Source of the DNA: DATBGO01 sp963785765
GTDB lineage: Bacteria; Actinomycetota; Actinomycetes; Streptosporangiales; Streptosporangiaceae
DNA: 64,000 bases
Assembly: GCA_963785765.1 (NCBI GenBank)
Contig: CAWAWM010000009.1
Location: forward strand, 1-64,000
Direction: 5' to 3'
The position numbers were made by a program, and so were the translations under genes. Below are positions 17,980 through 25,166 of the stretch, piece by piece. Every line of letters begins with the position of its first letter. The stretch's first letter is position 1. Below the pieces are notes generated by a model. That model did no database searches and was not told where the DNA came from. It worked only from the letters and a program-made list of their open reading frames with translations.

Positions 17980-18063
17980 AGATTCAGGCCCCGTACAACG
18001 GAATCAGTGGTCAGGCGTAGTCTACGCAACCGATTCAAGCCATTTCCGAACGTGCTCGCGGCG

Positions 18064-19071
18064 TCAGACAGGCTCCGCCATCCCGGCCGCGGCGCGCGCG
18101 AAGGCGCTGAGCACCCGGTCCCAGAAGCTGGTCACGTCGATCTCGGTGGCGATCAGCGCGTTGCACTCGCCGGGCGCGGCACCGAAGTCGGTGACCGTCA
18201 TCCCCGAGGTCCACCGGCCCTGGGTCTCTACCTCGACCCGGGCGGGCAGGCAGCGAATCAGCCCCGGCCAGGCCACGTGGGCGACCGCGCAGACGTCATG
18301 GACCGCAGGCCCAAGTTCCCCGGCCGCTCCCGCCGCGCCCCCTGCCGCTGGCGAAGCGCCGCCCGCCGCCGACGGCTCCTCGCTGACCCCGCGATACCCG
18401 GACAGGGCGGGCAGCAGCAGTTCGGCACCGAGCCTGCCGAGCCCGCGCATCCGGTCCAGCACCGCGGCCGTCGCCCGGGCCTGGAGGGTGACGTCCAGGC
18501 CGACCATCGTCACGGTCCAGCCCGCCCCGAACACGATCGCCGCCGCCTCCGGATCAGCCGCGATGTTGAACTCCGCGGCCGGCGTGGTGTTGCCCCGGCC
18601 CGCCGAGCCGCCCATGATCACGAAGTCCCTGACCCAGCCGGCCAGGCGCGGCTCGCGGCGCACGGCGAGGGCGATGTTGGTCAGCGGGCCGATCGCGATC
18701 AGGGTGATCTCGCCGGGCGCCGCACCGATCGTCTCGATCAGGAAGTCCACCGCGTGGCCGGCCGCGGCCCGGGACGACGGCGCCGGCAGCAGGGCACTCC
18801 CGAGCCCCGAGGCGCCATGGACATGGTGAGCGGTCAGCCCGGGCCGGAGCAGCGGGCCGGCGCTGCCGGCCACCACCGGCACGTCTCCGATGCCGACGAA
18901 ATCGGCCACCCGCAGTGCGTTCGCCGTGGTCATGTCCAGCGGCACGTTGCCGGCCACGGTGGTCACCCCGCAGAGCCGCAAGCCGGGACTGCCGTGCGCG
19001 AACACCAGGGCCAGTGCGTCATCGATGCCCGGGTCGCAGTCGATGATGATCTTCCGTTCGGTCACCGTCAT
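18064..19071 (-). CDS. Inosine/uridine-preferring nucleoside hydrolase
   Basis: Cleaves the N-glycosidic bond of ribonucleosides. The calcium-binding family signature DCDPGIDDALAL starts at residue 11; ALGPLTN-type IAIGPLTNIALA and the substrate loop FNIAADPEAAAIVF are present. An Ala/Gly-rich stretch (about residues 240-255, SAAGGASPAAGGAAGAAG) is inserted before the last helices. I use the ATG at 19071, giving MTVTERKIIIDCDPG; in-frame codons upstream are basic and not conserved. The gene stands alone on the minus strand, divergent from the secreted-protein cassettes. Nucleobase preference cannot be predicted. Confidence 0.88.
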   Translation of the reverse strand: MTVTERKIIIDCDPGIDDALALVFAHGSPGLRLCGVTTVAGNVPLDMTTANALRVADFVGIGDVPVVAGSAGPLLRPGLTAHHVHGASGLGSALLPAPSSRAAAGHAVDFLIETIGAAPGEITLIAIGPLTNIALAVRREPRLAGWVRDFVIMGGSAGRGNTTPAAEFNIAADPEAAAIVFGAGWTVTMVGLDVTLQARATAAVLDRMRGLGRLGAELLLPALSGYRGVSEEPSAAGGASPAAGGAAGAAGELGPAVHDVCAVAHVAWPGLIRCLPARVEVETQGRWTSGMTVTDFGAAPGECNALIATEIDVTSFWDRVLSAFARAAAGMAEPV

Positions 19072-19221
19072 GCTCCCGCCCGCTCCGTCCGCTGCCCCGC
19101 TCTGGCCCGTTCGTGCCCTCATCGTCGCACGGGGCCCCGCGCCCATCGCGCCGCCAGCACGCCCGTCGACCGGTCATCCCGGGCCCGTCGGCCACTGTTG
19201 TTGAACCCGCCGGCCACCGCT

Positions 19222-19293
19222 GACCAGCCAAAAGACTGCGCGTCGCGGACCCGTGAGGGCTATTACTGAAAGTGACTAACTGTTACGCTCAGC
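19222..19293 (+). promoter_or_regulatory. Conserved upstream block, cassette 1
   Basis: The block starts GACCAGCC.AAAGAC and ends with TGTTACGCTCAGC (19281-19293), 66 bases before the GTG. Near-copies stand before the next two secreted-protein genes, so it probably holds their shared promoter or operator. Confidence 0.5.
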
Positions 19294-19358
19294 AACTATA
19301 GGTACTTCGCTGTAACGAGCCGGCGCCCCCGGGTGGCCGGAAGAAATGAGGGTCTGCC

Positions 19359-19835
19359 GTGCAGAAATCTGCGCACCGAATCTTCGGCCGCACCCGCGCC
19401 ACGGTGCTGGGCGCCGTCTTACTGTCCGGAGCCGTGCTGTCCGGAGCCGCGCTGCCGGCGCTCGGCCTGCTGTCAGGCAGCGCGAGCGCCGCGCCCCTCG
19501 CCTGCGATACCAGCAACCAAATCTTCAAATGCGAGGCCAGTCCCACGCACATCAGGCCGGCTATCTACTTCAACATTCTCCAGACCTTCACGGTCACCGG
19601 GACGCTGTACAGCTTCCGCGGCCCGGTCTCGGGCCAGCATCTCTTCTTCAGCACCGGACGGATCTCGCTGTGCAGGCCGGCCATCACGAACAGTCACGGC
19701 GTGGCAAGCTGCGTGCTGAGCTACGCCGCGTCGGTGGCCATAAGGCAGAACTCCGGCCGGTACACAGTCAGCTTCCCCGGCAGCGACGACTACCTGCCAT
19801 CCAGCGCAACCGGTCAGGCGATCATCCACCCGTGA
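19359..19835 (+). CDS. Small secreted protein with one Ig-like domain (cassette 1)
   Basis: A 158-residue exported protein. Residues 1-45 are a signal peptide: basic HRIFGRTRA, hydrophobic Ala/Leu stretch, and an ASA-type cleavage site near SGSASAAP. The mature part holds two cysteines near the start and a C-terminal beta-domain (PTHIRPAIYFNILQTFTVTG to PSSATGQAIIHP) of about 95 residues that looks like a bacterial Ig-like fold. The same signal peptide and C-terminal domain recur in the next two genes, which add a glycine-rich middle that this one lacks. It is the short version in a triplicated set. Function unknown; a cell-surface or matrix role is inference. Confidence 0.8.
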   Translation: MQKSAHRIFGRTRATVLGAVLLSGAVLSGAALPALGLLSGSASAAPLACDTSNQIFKCEASPTHIRPAIYFNILQTFTVTGTLYSFRGPVSGQHLFFSTGRISLCRPAITNSHGVASCVLSYAASVAIRQNSGRYTVSFPGSDDYLPSSATGQAIIHP

Positions 19836-19872
19836 CCGCCAGCTACCCGTGACCGCCTAGCAAGCGCCAGAA

Positions 19873-19905
19873 CTGGCTGCCGCCCGATCACGGGGCGGCA
19901 GCCAG
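19873..19905 (+). terminator. Rho-independent terminator, cassette 1
   Basis: CTGGCTGCCGCCC pairs perfectly with GGGCGGCAGCCAG around a short loop, followed by TTTCCT. Nearly the same stem ends cassettes 2 and 3. Confidence 0.85.
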
Positions 19906-19939
19906 TTTCCTGCTCGCCCCCGCTCGGCCCGGCCCTGCT

Positions 19940-20009
19940 GACCAGCGGAAAGACCGCGTGTCGTGGACATGAGTTCGATCACTCAGTGTAATCGACTGCT
20001 ACGCTCAGC
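19940..20009 (+). promoter_or_regulatory. Conserved upstream block, cassette 2
   Basis: GACCAGCGGAAAGACCGCG at the left and TGCTACGCTCAGC (19997-20009) at the right match the block upstream of cassette 1, at the same distance from the GTG start (67 bases). Confidence 0.5.
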
Positions 20010-20075
20010 GACTGACGATCTTGGCCCGCTCGTTACGAGCGAGCGCCGCAGCGTGCCGGAAGAAAGAGGTTTGTC

Positions 20076-21404
20076 GTGCCAAAACCAGTCCACCGTAGCT
20101 TCGGCCGCACCCGCGCCACCGTGCTGGGCGCCGCCTTACTGTCCGGAGCCGCGCTGCCTGCCGCCGGCCTGTGGGCGGGCTCAGCGAGCGCGGTCCCCCT
20201 CGTCGGCTGCCCTACCCACGCCGGAGTGAGCACGTGCACATTCAGTTACACGGGCTCCGCAGCCAGCTGGACGGTCCCCGCGGGCATCACCCACCTGACC
20301 GTCACCGCTGACGGCGGCTCGGGTGCCGACGCCGGCAGCGCGCCGACCGTCAACGCATACACCGGCGCAGACAACGGAGCAGACAACGGAAACGCCACCG
20401 GAGGCACCGGTGGCAGCGGCGGGGACTACCAAGCGGTGCTGACCCACATCCCGGCCGGCACGGTGCTCAGCATCTTCCCGGGCGGCGCGGCCACCGGCAC
20501 GGCGGGCGGCCTGGATGCCGGCTCAGGCGGCGGGAACAGCACCACCGACAGCAACAGCAACTCCGGCGGCGGCGGCGGTGGCGCGAGCACCGTTTCCGTA
20601 GGCCGCGACGACCTGCTGGTGGTCGCCGGCGGTGGCGGCGGCGCGGGCGCCGAGAACGTGATTCCCGACGACCGAACGCAACTGAATGGCGGGACTGGCG
20701 ACGGCCCGGGCGTCGAGAACAAGCCTGCGCCGTCGGCCAATGGCGGGAACGGCGGCGGCAGCGGAGGTGTCAACGGCGCCGACGGCACGCCGTCCACAGC
20801 GGGTACCGAAGGCGGCGGCGGCACCACGACCACGGGCGGCGCCAACGGCGGAAGCGACGGCTGCACCACCTCGGCCACCGACGGAGGTCAGCTCCAGGGC
20901 GGCAACAGCAACTCGGGTAGCTGCGATTTCGTCGGGGGCGGCGGCGGTAGCGGCTACTACGGCGGCGGCGGCTCAGCCGAAGGTGCCGGCGCAGGCGGCG
21001 GCTCAGCGTTCCCAGCCCACGTGACCAATGTCGATGGCATCCTCGTGGTTCCGCTCGCCGACACCCATACGCACTCCGGTAACGGCGTGGTCACCATCAC
21101 CTACCGGCGCGTCCCGACGCACCTCACCGCGTACATCGCGTTCAACATCTTCCAGACCTTCACCGTCTCAGGAAGGCTCGACGGCCCCTCCGGGCCGGCG
21201 GCGGGCCAGCCGCTGATCTTCACGACCGGGCACACCTTCCTGTGCGTGACTCACACCAACAGCCACGGCATCGGGTCCTGCGTGCTCAGCTACGCCAAGT
21301 CGGTAGCGATCCGGCTGAATGCCGGGCGCTTTATGGTCAGCTTCCCGGGCAGCGCCGGTTACCTGCCTTCGAGCGCGAACGGCCAGGCGATCATCTACCC
21401 GTGA
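20076..21404 (+). CDS. Secreted glycine-rich protein with Ig-like domain (cassette 2)
   Basis: 442 residues. Signal peptide 1-40 (HRSFGRTRATVLGA, cleavage near AGSASAVP). Then a beta-strand region TCTFSYTGSAASWTVPAGITHLTVTA introduces a glycine-rich domain (about 75-330) with GGSGGDYQAVL, GGGGGGASTVSV and LLVVAGGGGGAG; this order matches the Gly-rich (ALK/LTK-type) domain seen in secreted bacterial proteins. The last 100 residues (PTHLTAYIAFNIFQTFTVSG onward) are the same Ig-like domain as in cassette 1. GTG start after GAAAGAGG. Cell-surface or matrix use is likely, but no anchor (LPXTG or lipobox) is visible. Codon use matches neighbours. Confidence 0.8.
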   Translation: MPKPVHRSFGRTRATVLGAALLSGAALPAAGLWAGSASAVPLVGCPTHAGVSTCTFSYTGSAASWTVPAGITHLTVTADGGSGADAGSAPTVNAYTGADNGADNGNATGGTGGSGGDYQAVLTHIPAGTVLSIFPGGAATGTAGGLDAGSGGGNSTTDSNSNSGGGGGGASTVSVGRDDLLVVAGGGGGAGAENVIPDDRTQLNGGTGDGPGVENKPAPSANGGNGGGSGGVNGADGTPSTAGTEGGGGTTTTGGANGGSDGCTTSATDGGQLQGGNSNSGSCDFVGGGGGSGYYGGGGSAEGAGAGGGSAFPAHVTNVDGILVVPLADTHTHSGNGVVTITYRRVPTHLTAYIAFNIFQTFTVSGRLDGPSGPAAGQPLIFTTGHTFLCVTHTNSHGIGSCVLSYAKSVAIRLNAGRFMVSFPGSAGYLPSSANGQAIIYP

Positions 21405-21429
21405 CCGCCTGACACGGCCTGACACTCGA

Positions 21430-21467
21430 GACTGGCTGCCGCCGGGGTCACCGGGCGGCAGCCAGTC
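21430..21467 (+). terminator. Rho-independent terminator, cassette 2
   Basis: GACTGGCTGCCGCC pairs with GGCGGCAGCCAGTC across a 10-base loop, followed by TTTT. Confidence 0.85.
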
Positions 21468-21600
21468 TTTTGGACCGGTTCACGCTCCCGTCCAGCGCCG
21501 GCTCAAACCCGGCCGTGATCAACATCACCGCTTAGCACCGCTGCGCAGCCCGTCAGGCGACCCCCGCCACGGGCCACACGACACCGCTAGGCACCCTACT

Positions 21601-21671
21601 GACCAGCCGAAATGACTCGTGTCGCCCGCCTCAAACTTGCTTACTTAGAGTGACAGCCTGTTACGCTCTGC
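21601..21671 (+). promoter_or_regulatory. Conserved upstream block, cassette 3
   Basis: GACCAGCCGAAATGACTCG on the left and TGTTACGCTCTGC (21659-21671) on the right repeat the block of cassettes 1 and 2. The rest of the 330-base gap (21405-21738) holds the previous terminator and no gene. Confidence 0.5.
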
Positions 21672-21738
21672 GATCAGCATCTGATCTGCAGTGACCAGCC
21701 GGCGCCGCCAGGCAGCCGCAACGAGAGAAGGGATTGCC

Positions 21739-23286
21739 GTGCACAGATCTGTTCACCGCATCTTCGGCCGAACGCGCGCCACTGTCATAGGCGCCGCCCT
21801 GCTGAGCGGAGCCGCGTTGCCCGCCGCAGGGCTGTGGGCCGGAACCGCGAGCGCCGCGCCCACCTGTTCCGAAACCGCGGGCGTCACCACCTGCACGTTC
21901 GCCTACACCGGCCACGCGACCGATTTCCAGGTCCCGCAAGGAATCACCACCCTGACCGTCGTCGCCGACGGCGGTGCCGGGGCTGACGGCGTGACCAGCT
22001 CCATCCTGGGCGCGGGCGCCGGCGGGAAGGGCGGCGAGTACCAGGCCACGCTGGCCGGCGTCACGCCCGGATCGACGCTGAGCATCTTCCCGGGCGGCGC
22101 GGCGACCGGTACGACCGGTGGCACCAACCAGAGTGGCCATGGCGGCAACGGCAGCCCTGACACCAGTGGCACCAGCGGCGGCGGCGGCGGCGCGAGTACC
22201 GTCGCCCTCTCGCCGTTCTCGGTCGGCAACGTGCTGGTCGCTGCGGGCGGTGGCGGCGGCGGGGGCGCGCTGAACCCGCTCCTGCACGCCGACGGCGGCA
22301 ACGGCGGCGGCAGCGGCAACCTGGCCACCGGTGACGACGGGCACCCGACCCTGCTGAACCCGTTCCGCGGGAGGGGCGGCACGCCGTCGGCGGGGGGCGC
22401 CAATGGCGGAACGCTGGGCTGCACCGTTTCGGCCACTAGCGGCACGCAGCTGGTCGGCGGCAACGGCAACAGCGGCACCTGCACCGTGGCCGGCGGCGCC
22501 GGCGGCAGCGGCTACTTCGGCGGCGGCGGTGCGGCAACCCTCTCCGGCGGTGGCGGCGGCGGGGCCTTCCCGACCGCACCCGGTGTGACTGTCATTCACG
22601 GCATCACCATCACGCCGGTCACCACCGACCACAACACCAACAGCGGCAACGGCGTCGTCACCATCAGCTACACCGGTCCTCCGCCGACCACCACCACCCT
22701 GAGCTCATCGCACGACCCGAGCTATTACGGCCAGCCGGTCACCTTCACCGCAACGGTGGCTCCGCTCGATGGCGGCGTCTTCGACGGCGGCGGCACGGTG
22801 ACGTTCAGGAACGGCATTTTCACCATCCCGGGCTGCTCGGCCGTCACGCTGCACCACGTCTTCGGAACCTGGCGGGCGTTCTGCACCACCAGCGCGCTCC
22901 ACGTCGGCCCGAACTTCATCACCGCCACCTACAACGGTGACGCAAACTGGGCCGGCTCAGTCAGCCGCCCGCTGATCCAGCTCGTACGACGGGCCCCGAC
23001 CCACCTCTCGGCGGCTATCGCCTTCAACATCCACCAGACCTTCACGGTCTCCGGCAGGCTGACCAGCTTCGGCGACCCGGTCGGCGGTGCTCTACTCACC
23101 TTCAGCACTGGACCATTCACGCTGTGCCACGCGTTCACCAATTCGCACGGCATCGGGTTCTGCGTGCTGAGCTACAACCAGTCGGTGCTCATCAGGCAGC
23201 AGGCGGGGCGCTACCGCGTCAGCTACGCCGGCAGCCCCGGCTACTTCCCATCCAGCGCGTCCGGTCAGGCCATCATCCATCCCTGA
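21739..23286 (+). CDS. Secreted glycine-rich protein with two Ig-like domains (cassette 3)
   Basis: 515 residues from GTG 21739 (after GAGAGAAGGG); an upstream in-frame start exists but would precede the signal peptide. Signal peptide HRIFGRTRATVIGAALL with an ASA site. The glycine-rich middle (about 60-310) matches cassette 2 in order (GGGGGASTVAL, VLVAAGGGGGGGA). It is followed by an extra Ig-like repeat (TTTTLSSSHDPSYYGQPVTF to FITATYNGDANWAGS), the Big_3_5 type common in surface proteins, and then the shared C-terminal Ig domain. The domain count rises across the three genes: one, two and three. No sortase signal is seen. Likely extracellular. Confidence 0.8.
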   Translation: MHRSVHRIFGRTRATVIGAALLSGAALPAAGLWAGTASAAPTCSETAGVTTCTFAYTGHATDFQVPQGITTLTVVADGGAGADGVTSSILGAGAGGKGGEYQATLAGVTPGSTLSIFPGGAATGTTGGTNQSGHGGNGSPDTSGTSGGGGGASTVALSPFSVGNVLVAAGGGGGGGALNPLLHADGGNGGGSGNLATGDDGHPTLLNPFRGRGGTPSAGGANGGTLGCTVSATSGTQLVGGNGNSGTCTVAGGAGGSGYFGGGGAATLSGGGGGGAFPTAPGVTVIHGITITPVTTDHNTNSGNGVVTISYTGPPPTTTTLSSSHDPSYYGQPVTFTATVAPLDGGVFDGGGTVTFRNGIFTIPGCSAVTLHHVFGTWRAFCTTSALHVGPNFITATYNGDANWAGSVSRPLIQLVRRAPTHLSAAIAFNIHQTFTVSGRLTSFGDPVGGALLTFSTGPFTLCHAFTNSHGIGFCVLSYNQSVLIRQQAGRYRVSYAGSPGYFPSSASGQAIIHP

Positions 23287-23301
23287 CCCTCGCACCTAAC
23301 G

Positions 23302-23341
23302 GAACTGGCTGCCGCCCGGGAGACCGGGTGGCAGCCAGTTC
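23302..23341 (+). terminator. Rho-independent terminator, cassette 3
   Basis: An 18-bp stem starting GAACTGGCTGCC, with one G-T pair and a GAGA loop, followed by CTTTA. Confidence 0.85.
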
Positions 23342-23424
23342 TTTATGCTCACGTGCTAGCTATCGGGACTACCCGAATGGCCAGCACGGACGCTGGCCGC
23401 TGCGCTGTTGGGCCATAAAAGTGA

Positions 23425-23452
23425 ACGGCCGCCCGGACATCCGGGCGGCCGT
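23425..23452 (-). terminator. Terminator of the DUF3145 gene
   Basis: ACGGCCGCCCGG and its exact complement flank a 4-base loop. On the minus strand it is followed by a T-rich run and lies 17 bases after the DUF3145 stop. It could also act as a backup stop for cassette 3. Confidence 0.75.
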
Positions 23453-23469
23453 CAGTTGTTATGCCTTGA

Positions 23470-24102
23470 TCAGCCGGTGGCGTGCAGCCACCGCACCGGC
23501 GCGCCCGCCGCGGCGTGCCGGAACGACTCGAGTTCGTTGTCCCAGGGCTGACCGAGCAGCAGCGCAAGTTCCGCCTCCAGCGACCCACCCAGCGCTGGGT
23601 GCCGCGGGCCGTGCATCTCCCGCAGCACGCCCATGTCGTCGTCGCAGGCCCCGCCGGTGCCAGGGCCGCCGGTGCCAGGACCGCCGGTGCCAGGCCCGCC
23701 AGCAGACCGCCCGGAGCCGTGCGGCGCAGCGGACGCCGCGAGCGTCATCGCGGCCCGGAGCCTGCCCTCGGGGATCAGGATGTCGCCGCTGGCCGAGGTG
23801 ACCGCGGAGAACGTGCCGAGAGTGGGCGTGTAGCTGTAGCGGACCGCGTCACAGCCGGGGCTGGCCTCCTCGGTCACCTCGAACCTGATCAGGTTCCAGC
23901 CCGCCAGCGCAGAGGTCAGCGCACCCGACAAGCCCGGCCGCCCCTGCCAGCTCAGCTCGGCGCGGAGCGTTCCTGGCGACGCGGGCTGGTCGACCCACGG
24001 CAGGGTCAGGGCCACGCCAAGAACCCCGGACACTGCCCACTCGATATGCGGGCTCAGCGCCGGGGGCGCGGAGTGGATCTGCAGCACGCCACGTACGGAC
24101 AC
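23470..24102 (-). CDS. DUF3145 family protein
   Basis: The protein starts MSVRGVLQIHSAPPALSPHIEW and ends ELESFRHAAAGAPVRWLHATG, both hallmarks of actinobacterial DUF3145. GTG at 24102 is preceded by GGGAGG at good spacing; the longer frame upstream is not conserved. Normal length is about 165 aa, here 210, because a Gly/Pro/Thr repeat (PGTGGPGTGG, DNA about 23653-23705, 15-bp unit) is inserted in the C-terminal third. In Streptomyces this family lies right after fabF (SCO2391); here some 9 kb of other genes separate them, so the insertion of that block broke the old neighbourhood. Function unknown. Confidence 0.85.
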   Translation of the reverse strand: MSVRGVLQIHSAPPALSPHIEWAVSGVLGVALTLPWVDQPASPGTLRAELSWQGRPGLSGALTSALAGWNLIRFEVTEEASPGCDAVRYSYTPTLGTFSAVTSASGDILIPEGRLRAAMTLAASAAPHGSGRSAGGPGTGGPGTGGPGTGGACDDDMGVLREMHGPRHPALGGSLEAELALLLGQPWDNELESFRHAAAGAPVRWLHATG

Positions 24103-24305
24103 TAGACCTCCCAGCCAGCAGACGAGGCTCGTCTTCCCCAACGACCTCGGTGCTCGCAGGTGCCCTGCCGCGGCACGCCAACATCCAGCGCTCCGTGTCA
24201 CATTGTGCCGCACAGCTATCGCTGGCACCAGCACCTGGCCAGTTCTGCGCCCGTGTCCTGCACCGGTTTCGTGGCAATCCGCCCGTTGCATGATGTGATG
24301 AAGGT

Positions 24306-25166
24306 GTGATCCCGCCAGCAGGGGCAGCGGCTGCCGGGCGCGACCCGGCCGGGCGTGACGCCGCCGCACCCAGTGTCCGCGAACGCGACACCAGGTCACG
24401 CAGGGTCCGCGAGCGCGGGACCAGGTCACGCGGGATCGGCGAGCGTGACATCGCCGGGTTGCTGTTCACCGCCGAGATGTACGGCGTCCAGCTCGACCAT
24501 CTCGCGCGGGTGCTCGGCGTGAGCCAGGCCCGGGCCCGGGCGATCGCCGCGGGCTGGCGCGACCGGCGGTTAGCCGAGTCAGCCAGGCTCGGCCCGGGGG
24601 GTCCATGGATCTGGCTGACCAGGACGGGGCTGGCCAGCTGCGGCCTGGCCTACTCAGCCGCGCCCCCAGCACTGGGGCGGCTCGCCCACATCCGGGCGGT
24701 GACCGCGGTCAGGCTCGCGCTGGAATCGGCCGCCGGCTACGCCACAGCCGGCGCGTACTGGCGTGGTGAGCGCCGGCTGCGAACCCGGGCCGGCGGCCGG
24801 GTCGGGCTCCGCGAGCACTTCCCGGACGGCGAGGTGCACTGGCCCAGCGGGGCCGCGGTGGCCTGGGCCGGTGAATGCTGGGCCATCGAGGCCGAGCTGA
24901 CCCGCAAAACCGTCAGCCGGACCACGGCGATCATGCGGGAGCTGCTGACCCGCACCGGCGACTACGGCTGCCCGGCGGCCGAGGCCAGGATCCCGGGCAG
25001 GCCGGCCAGGCACGCTCGCGTGCTGTATCTGTGTGCGCCGGCCGCGCTGTCGACCGTGGCCAGGGCCCGCGATGCGCTCGGGGGTGCCGCCGCCCGGATC
25101 GAGATCCGCAGCCTGCCGCCGGACGCCGGGAGCGAACGGGCCGCCACTGAACGGGCTGCACCGTGA
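24306..25166 (+). CDS. Replication-relaxation family protein
   Basis: 286 residues. The N-terminal 45 residues are made of an RERDTRSR-like repeat (DNA unit about 30 bp). A winged helix follows (YGVQLDHLARVLGVSQARARAI, then a WIWLTRTGL wing). The C-terminal half reads HFPDGEVHW, then CWAIEAELTRKTVSR: the D ... ExE ... K arrangement of a PD-(D/E)xK-like fold, as in the Replic_Relax family found on actinobacterial plasmids and integrative elements. It may bind or nick DNA; nuclease activity is inference. The stop overlaps the start of the ATPase gene (GTGA), so the two are translated together. Confidence 0.75.
   Translation: MIPPAGAAAAGRDPAGRDAAAPSVRERDTRSRRVRERGTRSRGIGERDIAGLLFTAEMYGVQLDHLARVLGVSQARARAIAAGWRDRRLAESARLGPGGPWIWLTRTGLASCGLAYSAAPPALGRLAHIRAVTAVRLALESAAGYATAGAYWRGERRLRTRAGGRVGLREHFPDGEVHWPSGAAVAWAGECWAIEAELTRKTVSRTTAIMRELLTRTGDYGCPAAEARIPGRPARHARVLYLCAPAALSTVARARDALGGAAARIEIRSLPPDAGSERAATERAAP

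Noticed and set aside
16906..19269. Plus-strand open frame of 787 codons across three minus-strand genes
   Set aside because: It crosses intergenic gaps, is Arg/Pro/Ala-rich, and the three opposing genes have clear families.
20076..23286. PE_PGRS-like mycobacterial proteins
   Set aside because: The proteins have classical signal peptides and Ig-like domains, and lack the PE domain.
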